Origin: Vibrio anguillarum | Lineage (GTDB): Bacteria > Pseudomonadota > Gammaproteobacteria > Enterobacterales > Vibrionaceae | Reading direction: 5' to 3' | Length of the DNA stretch: 64,000 nt | Assembly (NCBI RefSeq): GCF_001989995.2 | Contig: NZ_JAHGUP010000027.1 | Coordinates: forward strand, 62,001 to 126,000 | Shown here: positions 10,134-19,236 of the stretch, one piece after another | Layout of the letters: the number at the start of each line of letters is the position of its first letter | Numbering within the stretch: the stretch's first letter is position 1 | Program-made: the position numbers and the translations under genes | Notes under the pieces: model-generated | What the model saw: only the letters and a program-made list of their open reading frames with translations | Told to the model about the DNA's origin: nothing | The model's database searches: none

Positions 10134-10196
10134 GTGGCACCTATTCCTCACAGATGATTCGTGATAAGACCCGAAATTATCTAGATATGGTGCCAC
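10134..10196. repeat. Inverted repeat in the pilQ-aroK intergenic region
   Basis: GTGGCACC (10134-10141) and GGTGCCAC (10189-10196) are perfect eight-base inverted arms about 47 bases apart. The loop itself contains a smaller TCAC/GTGA pairing. It lacks a T-run on either strand, so it is not a simple terminator. It may be part of an aroK leader structure. Function unknown. Confidence 0.4.
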
Positions 10197-10240
10197 TAAT
10201 GCAACTTTATTTTTTAACCAATCGCAATATCAGCCGTAAG

Positions 10241-11956
10241 TTATTGAATGACGACTTTCGGTGTCACGAAAATCAGCAGCTCACTTTTGCCCACTTGCTC
10301 ATAGGAACGGCGGAACAATGCACCAAGTAATGGCAAATCACCAAGCAATGGAACCTTATCCACCGTATTGTTGACGCTATGTTGGAATATTCCACCAAGG
10401 ACCACGGTTTCTCCATTATTGACCAATACTTGAGTGCCAATACGCTGAGTATTAATTGCAACCGCTTCTCCCGTCCCTGTTTTTACAATATCCCCAGGCC
10501 GGTCTTGAGTGACACTGAGATCTAACACTAAACGATTATCCGGCGTTATCTGCGGCGTCACTTTTAAACTCAGCACCGCTTTTTTGAAGGCGACCGTCGT
10601 TGCCCCGCTGGAAGAAGACTCCAGATAAGGGATCTCCGTACCCTGCTCGATATAAGCTGGCTTCTTGTTTGTCGTGATCAAACGAGGGCTGGAAATAATC
10701 TCCGCTTTCGACTCACGTTGCAGCGCTGAAAGCTCTAAATCCAACAACATATCCGACCCCAACTTAGCCACTTGGAAGGCAATACTTGAGGCGTTAGCAG
10801 AGGTCGCCGCTAAGTTTACGTTAAGGAAGTCATCAACGGGCAATGTGCTTTCCCCCAACTTGCCCACTTGGAATAAATTACTTTCAATACTTCCGCCTGC
10901 GGTGTTGTTGCCATTGGTCGAAGTAAAGCCCCAGCGTACGCCAAGTTCATCCAAATTACCTTCGTTGACCGTAACAATGCGCGCTTCAATCTGTACCTGT
11001 TTGACCGGGATATCGAGCGATTCAATAATTTGGCGTATCACCACAATATTCTCAGCCAATTCGCGGATCAGCAGTGAGTTGGTTCGTTCGTCGATACTGA
11101 TGGAACCTCGCTCAGACAACATGCTGACTGCCCCTTCGCCGCCAATCATCTGCGCAATATCAGACGCCTTAGCAAAATTAATTTTGATGATTTCAGAACG
11201 CAGATCGCCCAACTCTTCAGCCAAACGTGCCTTTTCAAGCTGCTGCTTTTCACGTAAATCCAACTCTTCTTTAGGTGCAACTAAAATCACATTGCCGTCA
11301 ACACGCTTATCTAATCCCTTGACTTGCAAAATGATATCGAGCACTTGCTGCCAAGGCACGCCATCAAGCCGTAGCGTCAGGTTACCAGTGACCGAATCTG
11401 AGACGACTAGGTTAAACGCGTTATAATCTGCGATAAGCTGCAAAACATTTCGCACAGGAATATCTTGAAAGTTAATCGAGATAAGCTTGCCCTCTTTCTC
11501 AAGAATGCTCTTCGGCTTAGGTTTTTCTTGTTCTTTCAGTTTGCCAATCACCACCTCAAGGTATTTCCCTTTCAAGCTGTAATCATACTTAAACTCGCCA
11601 TGAATGGTCGCCAGTAACTGTGTACTTGGCTCTTTGCGCAATACCTCGATACTCTCAACAACGGTTGCAAAATCTTTGACGTCTAAGACATAGAGTTTCT
11701 CATTGGAGACATCCGTCTTAAGCAGTTCAATTTGTAAACCGTCAGCCACTTTCTGCACATTAACTACTGTCGAAGGTGATGCGAGTTCAACAATCAATAC
11801 AGCGTCTTTGTTTTTATTGACTCGAAAATCAATGCCTTTAAGCTCGTTGGTCTGCGCCGTTTCTGCCGCCACACTTAGCCCTGCCACACTCAATAATAAG
11901 CCAAATAAGAGGCTCCGAAATACCATAGTCATTTGTGTCTGTAGTCCTTTAATCAT
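10241..11956 (-). CDS. pilQ: Type IV pilus/competence secretin PilQ
   Basis: PilQ forms the outer-membrane ring through which the type IV pilus and incoming DNA pass. The 571-residue precursor has a signal peptide (LLFGLLLSVAGLSVAAE, ends near residue 31). An AMIN-type domain is at about 35-140. An STN/N0 domain follows (ISINFQDIPVRNVLQLIADYNAFNLVVSDSV, near 165-195), then N1 and the secretin core with GTEIPYLESSSSG and the signature VPLLGDLPLLGALFRR near 535. It is the last gene of pilMNOPQ, 23 bases after pilP. In V. cholerae this operon supports natural transformation. Confidence 0.95.
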   Translation of the reverse strand: MIKGLQTQMTMVFRSLLFGLLLSVAGLSVAAETAQTNELKGIDFRVNKNKDAVLIVELASPSTVVNVQKVADGLQIELLKTDVSNEKLYVLDVKDFATVVESIEVLRKEPSTQLLATIHGEFKYDYSLKGKYLEVVIGKLKEQEKPKPKSILEKEGKLISINFQDIPVRNVLQLIADYNAFNLVVSDSVTGNLTLRLDGVPWQQVLDIILQVKGLDKRVDGNVILVAPKEELDLREKQQLEKARLAEELGDLRSEIIKINFAKASDIAQMIGGEGAVSMLSERGSISIDERTNSLLIRELAENIVVIRQIIESLDIPVKQVQIEARIVTVNEGNLDELGVRWGFTSTNGNNTAGGSIESNLFQVGKLGESTLPVDDFLNVNLAATSANASSIAFQVAKLGSDMLLDLELSALQRESKAEIISSPRLITTNKKPAYIEQGTEIPYLESSSSGATTVAFKKAVLSLKVTPQITPDNRLVLDLSVTQDRPGDIVKTGTGEAVAINTQRIGTQVLVNNGETVVLGGIFQHSVNNTVDKVPLLGDLPLLGALFRRSYEQVGKSELLIFVTPKVVIQ

Positions 11957-11979
11957 AGTGATTTCTCTAAATTCAAATT

Positions 11980-12501
11980 CTATTTCAGAGCCAATTTGAC
12001 GTTACGTTGATTCCAACAACCTAAGCCGTCTGGCAAGGTTTCATTGATCAGCAGGTAATTGGAATTAACTCGAGTAACTTTGCCGTGATTCAAACCTAAA
12101 TATTGTCCCGCTTTCACGTTGACGACCTTGCCTTGGGGCGTTTGCACTAATGCCGATACCGCGCCCCCGCTACTCATCACGCCTTTTAATCGCAGTTGAT
12201 TAAGCGGATAGCGCTCTAGCTGGCCATTTTTACTGCGAGCTGGAGGTTGCCAGCAGTCTGCCTTCACTACAGGCTGATTTTGTACAATCGCTTCTTTAGG
12301 CAGCACAAAAGGTTCGCGGGATTCATGTTGCGCATAATGAGCAACTTCAAATTGAATAATGGGTTTTAATTTGGAGACTTCTTTGCGTGCTTGCCCCTCA
12401 ACCTGCTCCACATAAACCTTCAATGAATCTTGATTCGCCTTACAACCAACCAATACGCTGGTACTAAACAGCACCATCAGCAGCAGATTATTGTTTTTCA
12501 T
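11980..12501 (-). CDS. pilP: Pilus assembly lipoprotein PilP
   Basis: An inner-membrane-anchored lipoprotein that links PilNO to the PilQ secretin in the periplasm. From the ATG at 12501 it has 173 residues. The lipobox VLVGC is at about residues 15-19, after a hydrophobic signal. A C-terminal beta domain contains VNVKAGQYLGLNHGKVTRV. The open frame extends 48 codons further upstream into pilO, but only the internal ATG gives a lipoprotein signal. It overlaps the end of pilO by 14 bases, indicating coupled translation. Confidence 0.93.
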   Translation of the reverse strand: MKNNNLLLMVLFSTSVLVGCKANQDSLKVYVEQVEGQARKEVSKLKPIIQFEVAHYAQHESREPFVLPKEAIVQNQPVVKADCWQPPARSKNGQLERYPLNQLRLKGVMSSGGAVSALVQTPQGKVVNVKAGQYLGLNHGKVTRVNSNYLLINETLPDGLGCWNQRNVKLALK

Positions 12502-13081
12502 CGTCCACCTCTTGCTTGAATTGATAGGTATAAGCGCGCACCCTAAAATGTAACGTACTGCTTTCCTGGCTAACCCGTTGCCAATCAACATCATCGAAAT
12601 TAATAATGCGGGGCAATTTCGCGATCGCCTCGGAGAAATCACCAATGTCGTGGTAATTCCCAGTTAATTCGATATTGAGCGGCAAACGATACAGAAACTC
12701 TTTATTCTGTTTTTCTCCCCAATCAATACGTGTAAAGGTTAACGCGTTATCTAGCCCTAGTTCATTGACCGACGCCAGCATGCTTGCGAGCTCTTTTTGC
12801 ACGGGTAATTGGCGTAATAAAAAATCATAACGTTCAGTTAATTCATCCAGTTGAGCTTGCAACTGGGGTAAGGTGGCGGCTTTGCTGGCCTTAATCCGTA
12901 AGGTCGATTTCAACACCTCTTCTTGCTGTTTTAAGTTCTGCAATTGCTCATTTTGAGGCATCAGGTAGAACCACGCGCCAACGCCTTGAATAATCAGCAT
13001 CAACACCAAAATAACCAGCAGTTGAGGCAGCAACGGCCATTCAGCCATTTCATCCATATCAAGATCTTGAAAACTAGTCAT
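12488..13081 (-). CDS. pilO: Pilus assembly protein PilO
   Basis: A bitopic inner-membrane protein of the type IV pilus alignment subcomplex, partner of PilN. It has 197 residues from the ATG at 13081, which has AGGAGG five bases upstream; the alternative GTG two codons earlier overlaps that site. A transmembrane helix (LLVILVLMLIIQGVGAWFYL) lies near residues 21-40. It is followed by a coiled-coil (EQLQNLKQQEEVLKSTL) and a periplasmic ferredoxin-like domain. It overlaps pilN by 8 bases and pilP by 14 bases. Confidence 0.93.
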   Translation of the reverse strand: MTSFQDLDMDEMAEWPLLPQLLVILVLMLIIQGVGAWFYLMPQNEQLQNLKQQEEVLKSTLRIKASKAATLPQLQAQLDELTERYDFLLRQLPVQKELASMLASVNELGLDNALTFTRIDWGEKQNKEFLYRLPLNIELTGNYHDIGDFSEAIAKLPRIINFDDVDWQRVSQESSTLHFRVRAYTYQFKQEVDDEKQ

Positions 13082-13676
13082 GGACACCTCCTGTAGACCG
13101 AATCTTGGTTAGTGCAGCGCCCTGTGGTGTCGGCGAATGAAACATAAATGACACTTTAAACGTCTGAAACTCCTTACCAAATCGCTTATTACCGTGCACG
13201 ATAGAGTGCATGTTGACATCGGAAAGTAAGGCTGATTTTTCAAAATTATCGAGCATGGTCGCAAGACGCGCAGTGCTGTCACTGATGCCCGTAATTTCAA
13301 TTTCTTCACCATTCATTTTGATCTTATCGACGTAGACTCCTTCAGGCATAAGCTGTGGCATCAGGTTCATCAACTCGGTGGTTTTATTGCGTTGGCTTTG
13401 CAATGACTCAACAACCGATAAGCGAGTTAATAGTGCCTTGTGTTCTTGTTCCGTCATTTTTAATGCATTGATCTGTTTATCAAGCTGCTGAATGTATTGA
13501 TTCAAATAGGCCAGACGAGACTCTTGCTGCTGTGCTTGCCCAGAGAAATACAAACCGATACCCCATTGAATACCAACAGCGCTCATCACACCTAAGACGA
13601 CCAAGCCCATAAAACGACGCTTATGCGCCGCTCTTTGTTCCTCTCGCCAAGGCAGTAAGTTAATGCTATGCAACAT
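13074..13676 (-). CDS. pilN: Pilus assembly protein PilN
   Basis: Inner-membrane partner of PilO; its short cytoplasmic N-terminus binds PilM. The 200-residue product from the ATG at 13676 begins MLHSINLLPWREEQR, where INLLPWR is the family PilM-binding motif. A transmembrane helix (GLVVLGVMSAVGIQWGIGLYF) is at about residues 23-43. It is followed by a coiled coil and a PilN periplasmic domain (MPEGVYVDKIKMNGEEIEITG). The frame could begin 12 codons earlier but would lose the motif's terminal position. It overlaps pilM by 11 bases. Confidence 0.94.
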   Translation of the reverse strand: MLHSINLLPWREEQRAAHKRRFMGLVVLGVMSAVGIQWGIGLYFSGQAQQQESRLAYLNQYIQQLDKQINALKMTEQEHKALLTRLSVVESLQSQRNKTTELMNLMPQLMPEGVYVDKIKMNGEEIEITGISDSTARLATMLDNFEKSALLSDVNMHSIVHGNKRFGKEFQTFKVSFMFHSPTPQGAALTKIRSTGGVHD

Positions 13677-14676
13677 GAGAAGACTCCAACCACTCGATAC
13701 CACGCAGTGCAAGGCCTGCTGCGGTGCTAAAACTCTGCCCAGACTGCTTATCTCGCTGGCGTTTCGCTAACTTATTGTTAAACAGAAGGAAGGGATCGAG
13801 AATCTCGCACTCAAGCTTGAGACGCCGCGAGATCTCTTGCGCCAACATCGGAGTATCTGCGCCACCACCTGAGAGCCAAATGCCTGCTAAACTGCCCGCG
13901 CCATTGACGGAGGTGAAAAGCTGCAACTGACGTTGAAGTCGCTCGATCAACTCATGCACAAAGCGCTCGTTTTTATCGGCTAATTCCGCATTGGTGCCCG
14001 ACATCGCGCTGTCTTGGGACAACCACTGACAACCGAGAGGGATCTCTTTATGAAAAGGGGCTTTATCAGTAAAATCAATACAGAGCGCCGTTTGGGTATG
14101 GCCCACATCCATGAGCATCCAATCGCTGCGATGTTGTGCCCTGCTCGCCAACTGCCAAATGTTTAACAAACTGTGTATTTGCACATCAACCGCGATCGGT
14201 AAAAAGCCCGCTTTTTGAGCCGCTAACGCACGGCTTTCCACGACGTCTTTACGAGTGGCGTAAACTTGATAACTTACGGTGCTACTGCGACTTACGCTTT
14301 TTTCCATCACTTTGACGAAATCGAGACTCAGTTCTTCTACCGGGAACGGTGACTGATGAGAAAATGCCTGATAAATAGCAAACTCTTTTTCACGCGCCTG
14401 CAGGTCACTATCTATCTGTAATACCTTACTTATTACCGCATTGTCCGGTACCGATATGGCGACTTTGCGACTAAATAGTGGTAAACCCTTTCTTAGTTCT
14501 TTGAGTTTCTTTACAATTTTCTGATAATCCAGCGTGTGGTTATCGGAGAATATGTCCTCAGTAATAAATAATTCTTTATAACCGACGAGTGCATATGAAT
14601 CACCCGCTAGCTTTAACACCACCGCTTTAATACTATGGTGGCCAATATCTATACCCGTAACCAATGATTTACCCAT
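13666..14676 (-). CDS. pilM: Type IV pilus actin-like ATPase PilM
   Basis: A cytoplasmic actin-fold nucleotide-binding protein that holds the PilNOP subcomplex at the inner membrane. It has 336 residues. The phosphate-1 loop is VTGIDIGHHSIKAVVLK at the N-terminus, the second phosphate loop is DVGHTQTALCIDF near residue 190, and the adenosine motif is LSGGGADTP near 270. A GGAG ribosome site precedes the ATG. It is the promoter-proximal gene of the pil operon, divergent from mrcA. The shared 149-base region holds both promoters. Confidence 0.94.
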   Translation of the reverse strand: MGKSLVTGIDIGHHSIKAVVLKLAGDSYALVGYKELFITEDIFSDNHTLDYQKIVKKLKELRKGLPLFSRKVAISVPDNAVISKVLQIDSDLQAREKEFAIYQAFSHQSPFPVEELSLDFVKVMEKSVSRSSTVSYQVYATRKDVVESRALAAQKAGFLPIAVDVQIHSLLNIWQLASRAQHRSDWMLMDVGHTQTALCIDFTDKAPFHKEIPLGCQWLSQDSAMSGTNAELADKNERFVHELIERLQRQLQLFTSVNGAGSLAGIWLSGGGADTPMLAQEISRRLKLECEILDPFLLFNNKLAKRQRDKQSGQSFSTAAGLALRGIEWLESSHVA

Positions 14677-14825
14677 ACGGCTTAGCTCCAGTAACGCTGC
14701 TTAGGCTTAGCTCGATTTGCTTATTTTGAGGTTAAATAAGCCACAATTTATTTTTAGAGCTAAATTTTTAGCCTAGAGTACAAGGGTTTGCATAAGGGCA
14801 GCCTTAACTAAACAGGGATTATCCG

Positions 14826-17324
14826 GTGAAGTTCATAAAGCGATTGTTATTACTTTCATTGATTTGCATTATTCTTGGAGTCACTACGATATTTGGCTTC
14901 TATTTTTACGTGAAGCCAGACCTCCCCGATGTAGCGACTTTACGTGATGTACAATTGCAGACACCGATGCAGGTCTATAGTCAAGATGGCAAGCTCATCG
15001 CCCAATTTGGAGAAAAGCGCCGAGTTCCGTTGCGTATTGAAGAGATCCCGCCTGAACTTATCGAAGCGATTATCGCCACCGAAGATAGCCGCTTCTACGA
15101 GCACTATGGTTTTGACCCAATTGGTATCACGCGTGCTGCGGTCGCTGTGATCGCCTCAGGTAGCGCTAAACAAGGTGCAAGTACCATTACTCAGCAGCTT
15201 GCTCGTAACTTCTACCTCTCTAATGAGAAGAAGATCATGCGAAAAATCAAAGAGATTTTTATCGCTATTCATATCGAACAATTGCTGACGAAAAAAGAAA
15301 TCTTAGAGCTTTATCTCAATAAAATTTATCTCGGTTACCGATCGTATGGAATTGGAGCGGCAGCCCAAGTTTATTTTGGAAAAGAAGTCAAAGATTTAAC
15401 ACTGAGTGAAATTGCCATGATTGCAGGACTTCCCAAAGCACCTTCAACCATGAACCCTATCTATTCTCTAGATCGCGCGACTAACCGCCGTAATGTGGTG
15501 CTACAGAGAATGCTTGATGAGAAATACATAACCCCAGCGCAATATGCGCAAGCCCGCTCTGAGCCCTTAATGTCGAAATACCACGGTGCTGAAATTGAAC
15601 TTAATGCACCTTATGTTGCAGAAATCGCCCGTTCATGGATGGTGGAGCGCTATGGTGAAGAGTCGGCCTATACCTCTGGCATGATTGTCACCACAACGGT
15701 AGATTCCAAACAGCAGCAAGCCGCGAGTAAAGCTGCAATCAATAACCTACTCGCCTATGATGAGCGTCATGGCTATCGCGGTGCTGAAAAAGTAGTTTGG
15801 AAAGAAGGCCAAACGCCATTGAATGAACAGCAACTGGCCGAGCACTTAAATAATGAACCGACTTATGGAGATTTATTACCAGCCGTCGTTACCCACGTAA
15901 GCAGCCAATCGGCTACGGTTTGGGTTAAGAACCAAGGATTGCAGACCATTGAATGGCAAGGCATGAACTGGGCTCGCCGTTTCTTAACTGATTCTCGACA
16001 AGGACCGGTTCCGAGTACAGCGACGGAAATCATCGCCGCTGGTGAACAAATTTGGGTACGTAATCGTGCTGAATACAGTGATGACCATACCACCGACGAA
16101 GTACCACAGTGGTACTTAAGCCAAGTACCCAATGCCAACACTGCCTTTGTTGCCATGAACCCAGAAAATGGTGCGGTACTGGCGCTGGTTGGCGGCTTTA
16201 ACTTTGTGCACAATAAATTTAACCGTGCGACTCAATCGGTGCGTCAAGTCGGCTCAAGTATTAAACCCTTTATCTACTCTGCCGCCATCGATAAAGGCAT
16301 GACCTTAGCCACGCTCATTAATGATGCGCCGATTAACCAATGGGACCAAAGCCAAGGCACTGCATGGCGTCCTAAAAACTCACCACCGACTTATATTGGC
16401 CCTACGCGTCTGCGCGTTGGTTTAGCTCAATCCAAAAACGTGATGGCAGTGAGAGTGCTACGCGCTGTTGGGCTGGATGAAACACGTGAATATCTCACTC
16501 GCTTTGGTTTTGATATTGACCAAGTACCACGCTCAGAAACCATTGCCTTAGGTGCGGGAAGCTTAACGCCGGTTAAGATGGCGCAAGGCTATTCCGTGTT
16601 TGCCAATGGTGGCTATTATGTTGAACCCTATTACATCAGCAAAGTTGAAGATCCCTTTGGCAAACTTGAGTATCAAGCCACACCAAAAGTCGTTTGCCAA
16701 CAGCAATGCACCCCAGACACAAATGAGTTCGATGAGCAAGATGTTGCATCGCACTATGCTCCACAAGTAATTTCCGAACAAAACGCATTTCTTGTCCGAG
16801 AGATGATGTACAGCAATATTTGGGGTGGCGGAAATTGGCGTGAAGGAACGGGTTGGAATGGTACAGGCTGGCGTGCACAAAAGCTGGGGCGTCGTGATAT
16901 TGGTGGTAAAACAGGAACGACCAATGACTCCAAAGATGCGTGGTACAACGGATATGCACCGGGCATGGTCGCTATTGCTTGGGTCGGATTTGATGATCAT
17001 AACCGCAACTTAGGTAGGACAACCGAAAACAGCAATGTAGATGACGATGGTGTATCCGGTGCAGAAGCGGGAGCAAAAACGGCACAACCCGCTTGGATTG
17101 ATTTTATGCGTCAAGTACTGGTCGATGTGCCAGCGCAAGACAAACCCATTCCCGCCAATATTGTGCGGGTAAGAATCGATATCGATACCGGCCTGTTAAC
17201 CAATAAGTTTGATTCAAGCTCGATGTTTGAATACTTCATTCAAGGCACAGAGCCAACCGAGTATGTCGCAGAGAGTGTCTCTGACAACATCTACTCTTCA
17301 CCTACAGGTGAAGAGCTATTCTAA
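14826..17324 (+). CDS. mrcA: Penicillin-binding protein 1A (bifunctional class A)
   Basis: It polymerises and cross-links peptidoglycan in the periplasm, anchored by an N-terminal helix (LLLLSLICIILGVTTIFGFYFY, about 7-28). The glycosyltransferase domain (GT51) has the catalytic EDSRFYEHYGFD near residues 86-97 and QGASTITQQLARN. The transpeptidase domain has the nucleophile in SSIK (477-480), SKN (536-538) and KTGTT (695-699). An OB-like insert lies between the two domains. It is 832 residues long and begins with GTG. It diverges from pilM, an order conserved in many gamma-proteobacteria. Confidence 0.96.
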   Translation: MKFIKRLLLLSLICIILGVTTIFGFYFYVKPDLPDVATLRDVQLQTPMQVYSQDGKLIAQFGEKRRVPLRIEEIPPELIEAIIATEDSRFYEHYGFDPIGITRAAVAVIASGSAKQGASTITQQLARNFYLSNEKKIMRKIKEIFIAIHIEQLLTKKEILELYLNKIYLGYRSYGIGAAAQVYFGKEVKDLTLSEIAMIAGLPKAPSTMNPIYSLDRATNRRNVVLQRMLDEKYITPAQYAQARSEPLMSKYHGAEIELNAPYVAEIARSWMVERYGEESAYTSGMIVTTTVDSKQQQAASKAAINNLLAYDERHGYRGAEKVVWKEGQTPLNEQQLAEHLNNEPTYGDLLPAVVTHVSSQSATVWVKNQGLQTIEWQGMNWARRFLTDSRQGPVPSTATEIIAAGEQIWVRNRAEYSDDHTTDEVPQWYLSQVPNANTAFVAMNPENGAVLALVGGFNFVHNKFNRATQSVRQVGSSIKPFIYSAAIDKGMTLATLINDAPINQWDQSQGTAWRPKNSPPTYIGPTRLRVGLAQSKNVMAVRVLRAVGLDETREYLTRFGFDIDQVPRSETIALGAGSLTPVKMAQGYSVFANGGYYVEPYYISKVEDPFGKLEYQATPKVVCQQQCTPDTNEFDEQDVASHYAPQVISEQNAFLVREMMYSNIWGGGNWREGTGWNGTGWRAQKLGRRDIGGKTGTTNDSKDAWYNGYAPGMVAIAWVGFDDHNRNLGRTTENSNVDDDGVSGAEAGAKTAQPAWIDFMRQVLVDVPAQDKPIPANIVRVRIDIDTGLLTNKFDSSSMFEYFIQGTEPTEYVAESVSDNIYSSPTGEELF

Positions 17325-17332
17325 AGCTCAGT

Positions 17333-17362
17333 AAAAAGAGGCTAAATTTAGCCTCTTTTTTT
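17333..17362. terminator. Bidirectional terminator between mrcA and oxyR
   Basis: AAAGAGGCTAA and its inverted partner TTAGCCTCTTT pair almost without a loop and carry A and T tracts on both sides. It can end both convergent transcripts. Confidence 0.85.
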
Positions 17363-18251
17363 ATTTCTCATTTAGCTTTGTTTTGATTGCGTGAGCCAAC
17401 TGCTCAAAACGCTGCCTCAATGGCGATCCCGGCCGATAAGCTAATACTAAGCGGCGTGAAGGCTGCGGGTTGACCGCTTTAAGGTAACAAACGCCATCCT
17501 TCTCTTTGACATCTGGTAAAGAGAGCTCAGGTAACAGGGTAATTCCCCCACCCGCTGCGACCATATTACGCAGCGTCTCTAAGCTGGTCGCTTTAAAACG
17601 TTCGTCATCTTTTGCGCCTGCCGCAAAACAGAAACCTAAGGCTTGATCGCGTAAGCAATGACCGTCACCTAAAGCCAATACCGTTCGCCCTTTCAAATCC
17701 AACATACTTACTTCACTTTTTGCAGCCCATTCATGCCCACTAGGCACGGCAATACTCAATGCTTCGTCATACAGATCAATCTCTTTAAAGTGAGCCGTTT
17801 CCGCAACGGAGGCCAACACTAAACAATCGAGTTTTCCATCTTCTAACTGGCGCACAAGCTGTTGGGTTTGCGCTTCGTGTAAATAGAGCTCCAGTTCAGG
17901 AAATTGCTCTTTTAAAAAAGGCACAATACGCGGCAAAAGGTAGGGGCCTAAAGTGGGAATGAATCCAATATGGATAGGACCACTCATCGAGCCACCCTGG
18001 CCGCTAGCCATATCTCTGAAGGTTTTGATTTCACTTAAAATACGCTTGGCCTGATCGACCAATTGCAGGCCCGAATCGGTGAACAATACTCGGCGACTGC
18101 TGCGCTCTAATAATACTGTTCCCAGCTCATCCTCCAGTTTGCGGATCTGGCCACTGAGTGTTGGCTGGCTCACAAAACAAGCTTCTGCTGCTTTACGAAA
18201 ATGTTTATGTTCAGCTAATGATACTAAGTACTCAAAATCACGAATGTTCAT
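17361..18251 (-). CDS. oxyR: Peroxide-sensing LysR-family activator OxyR
   Basis: OxyR is converted to an activator by an intramolecular disulfide formed with H2O2. The 296-residue protein begins MNIRDFEYLVSLAEHKHF, with a winged HTH containing FVSQPTLSGQIRKLEDELG. In the sensing domain the two redox cysteines occur in GHCLRDQALGFC, nine residues apart as in E. coli C199/C208. The ATG at 18251 is preferred over an upstream TTG. The gene diverges from the peroxiredoxin gene, and an OxyR-type operator begins 12 bases upstream of the oxyR start codon. Autoregulation is therefore likely. Confidence 0.96.
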   Translation of the reverse strand: MNIRDFEYLVSLAEHKHFRKAAEACFVSQPTLSGQIRKLEDELGTVLLERSSRRVLFTDSGLQLVDQAKRILSEIKTFRDMASGQGGSMSGPIHIGFIPTLGPYLLPRIVPFLKEQFPELELYLHEAQTQQLVRQLEDGKLDCLVLASVAETAHFKEIDLYDEALSIAVPSGHEWAAKSEVSMLDLKGRTVLALGDGHCLRDQALGFCFAAGAKDDERFKATSLETLRNMVAAGGGITLLPELSLPDVKEKDGVCYLKAVNPQPSRRLVLAYRPGSPLRQRFEQLAHAIKTKLNEK

Positions 18252-18262
18252 CTTCAATCTCA

Positions 18263-18299
18263 ATAGAATCCACCTATCAAAACCATAGCATCAAACGAT
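18263..18299. promoter_or_regulatory. OxyR operator between oxyR and prx-grx
   Basis: Four tetramers ATAG, CTAT, ATAG, CGAT occur with exactly seven bases between each (18263, 18274, 18285, 18296). This is the spacing of the tetrameric OxyR site ATAG-N7-CTAT-N7-ATAG-N7-CTAT, with one mismatch in 16 core bases. Its position in the divergent oxyR/prx intergenic region fits activation of prx and autorepression of oxyR. Confidence 0.8.
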
Positions 18300-18397
18300 T
18301 GGAGCTATCAAAGGTTTTCTTCCATAATGGCTTCAACAAATGAGAGCAGCGGCTCTTAAAATCATAACCTAACTTAGAAAATCACAAGGAAAATAGA

Positions 18398-19126
18398 ATG
18401 TTAGTATCTAAAGAAGGCCAAGCGGTACCACAAGTCACTTTCCCTACTCGTCAAGGTGATGCTTGGGTTAATCTCACAACAGATCAATTATTCAAAGGTA
18501 AAACCGTTATCGTATTTAGCTTGCCAGGTGCCTTCACCCCAACCTGTTCATCAAGCCACTTGCCGCGTTACAACGAACTGTACCCGGTGTTTAAAGAGCA
18601 TGGCGTTGATGACATCCTATGTGTTTCGGTGAACGATACCTTTGTGATGAATGCTTGGAAAGCAGACCAAGAAGCAGAGAATATTACTTTCATTCCTGAT
18701 GGCAATGGCGAATTTACTGACGGTATGGGTATGTTAGTTGATAAAAGCCAAATCGGTTTTGGCAAACGTTCATGGCGTTACAGCATGCTAGTCAAAGATG
18801 GCATCATCGAAAAAATGTTTATCGAAGCTGATGAACCGGGTGACCCGTTCAAAGTATCAGATGCTGACACTATGCTGAAATACATTGCACCTAACTATAA
18901 AACACAAGAATCGGTTACCGTATTTACTAAACCAGGTTGCCCATTCTGTACTAAAGCAAAACAACTCTTGATTGACCACGGCCTTCAATATGAAGAAGTG
19001 GTATTGGGTAAAGATGCAACCACAGTGAGCTTACGAGCTATCACAGGCCGTACCACCGTTCCGCAAGTTTTCGTTGGTGGTAAACACATCGGCGGCAGCG
19101 AAGAGCTAGAAGCTTACCTGGGCTAA
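18398..19126 (+). CDS. Peroxiredoxin-glutaredoxin hybrid (Prx5-Grx)
   Basis: A cytoplasmic peroxidase that uses glutathione through its own fused glutaredoxin domain. The Prx5/AhpC-TSA domain occupies residues 1-165, with the peroxidatic cysteine C50 in PGAFTPTC. The glutaredoxin domain occupies about 170-242, with the CPFC redox pair at 181-184 and the [14 protein letters not shown] glutathione-binding segment. At 242 residues it has the length of the Haemophilus/Vibrio hybrid Prx5. It diverges from oxyR, with a strong OxyR site upstream, so induction by peroxide is expected. Confidence 0.95.
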   Translation: MLVSKEGQAVPQVTFPTRQGDAWVNLTTDQLFKGKTVIVFSLPGAFTPTCSSSHLPRYNELYPVFKEHGVDDILCVSVNDTFVMNAWKADQEAENITFIPDGNGEFTDGMGMLVDKSQIGFGKRSWRYSMLVKDGIIEKMFIEADEPGDPFKVSDADTMLKYIAPNYKTQESVTVFTKPGCPFCTKAKQLLIDHGLQYEEVVLGKDATTVSLRAITGRTTVPQVFVGGKHIGGSEELEAYLG

Positions 19127-19134
19127 TCACGCCT

Positions 19135-19158
19135 GCCCTAGGAAAATCTTCCTAGGGC
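19135..19158 (+). terminator. Perfect 10-bp hairpin after prx-grx
   Basis: GCCCTAGGAA and TTCCTAGGGC pair around a four-base loop directly after the stop codon. The following bases are only moderately T-rich, so it may be a weak terminator or an mRNA 3'-end stabiliser between prx-grx and the downstream reductase gene. Confidence 0.6.
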
Positions 19159-19236
19159 ATCCTCCTCATTTAGACTCAATGACAGCATTATTAAATGTTG
19201 CCATCGACTATCCACATTCCAAATTTAGAGAAAGCG

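Noticed and set aside
10665..11426. 253-codon plus-strand frame antisense to pilQ
   Set aside because: Serine- and leucine-rich mirror of the secretin gene, no start signal, no known family.
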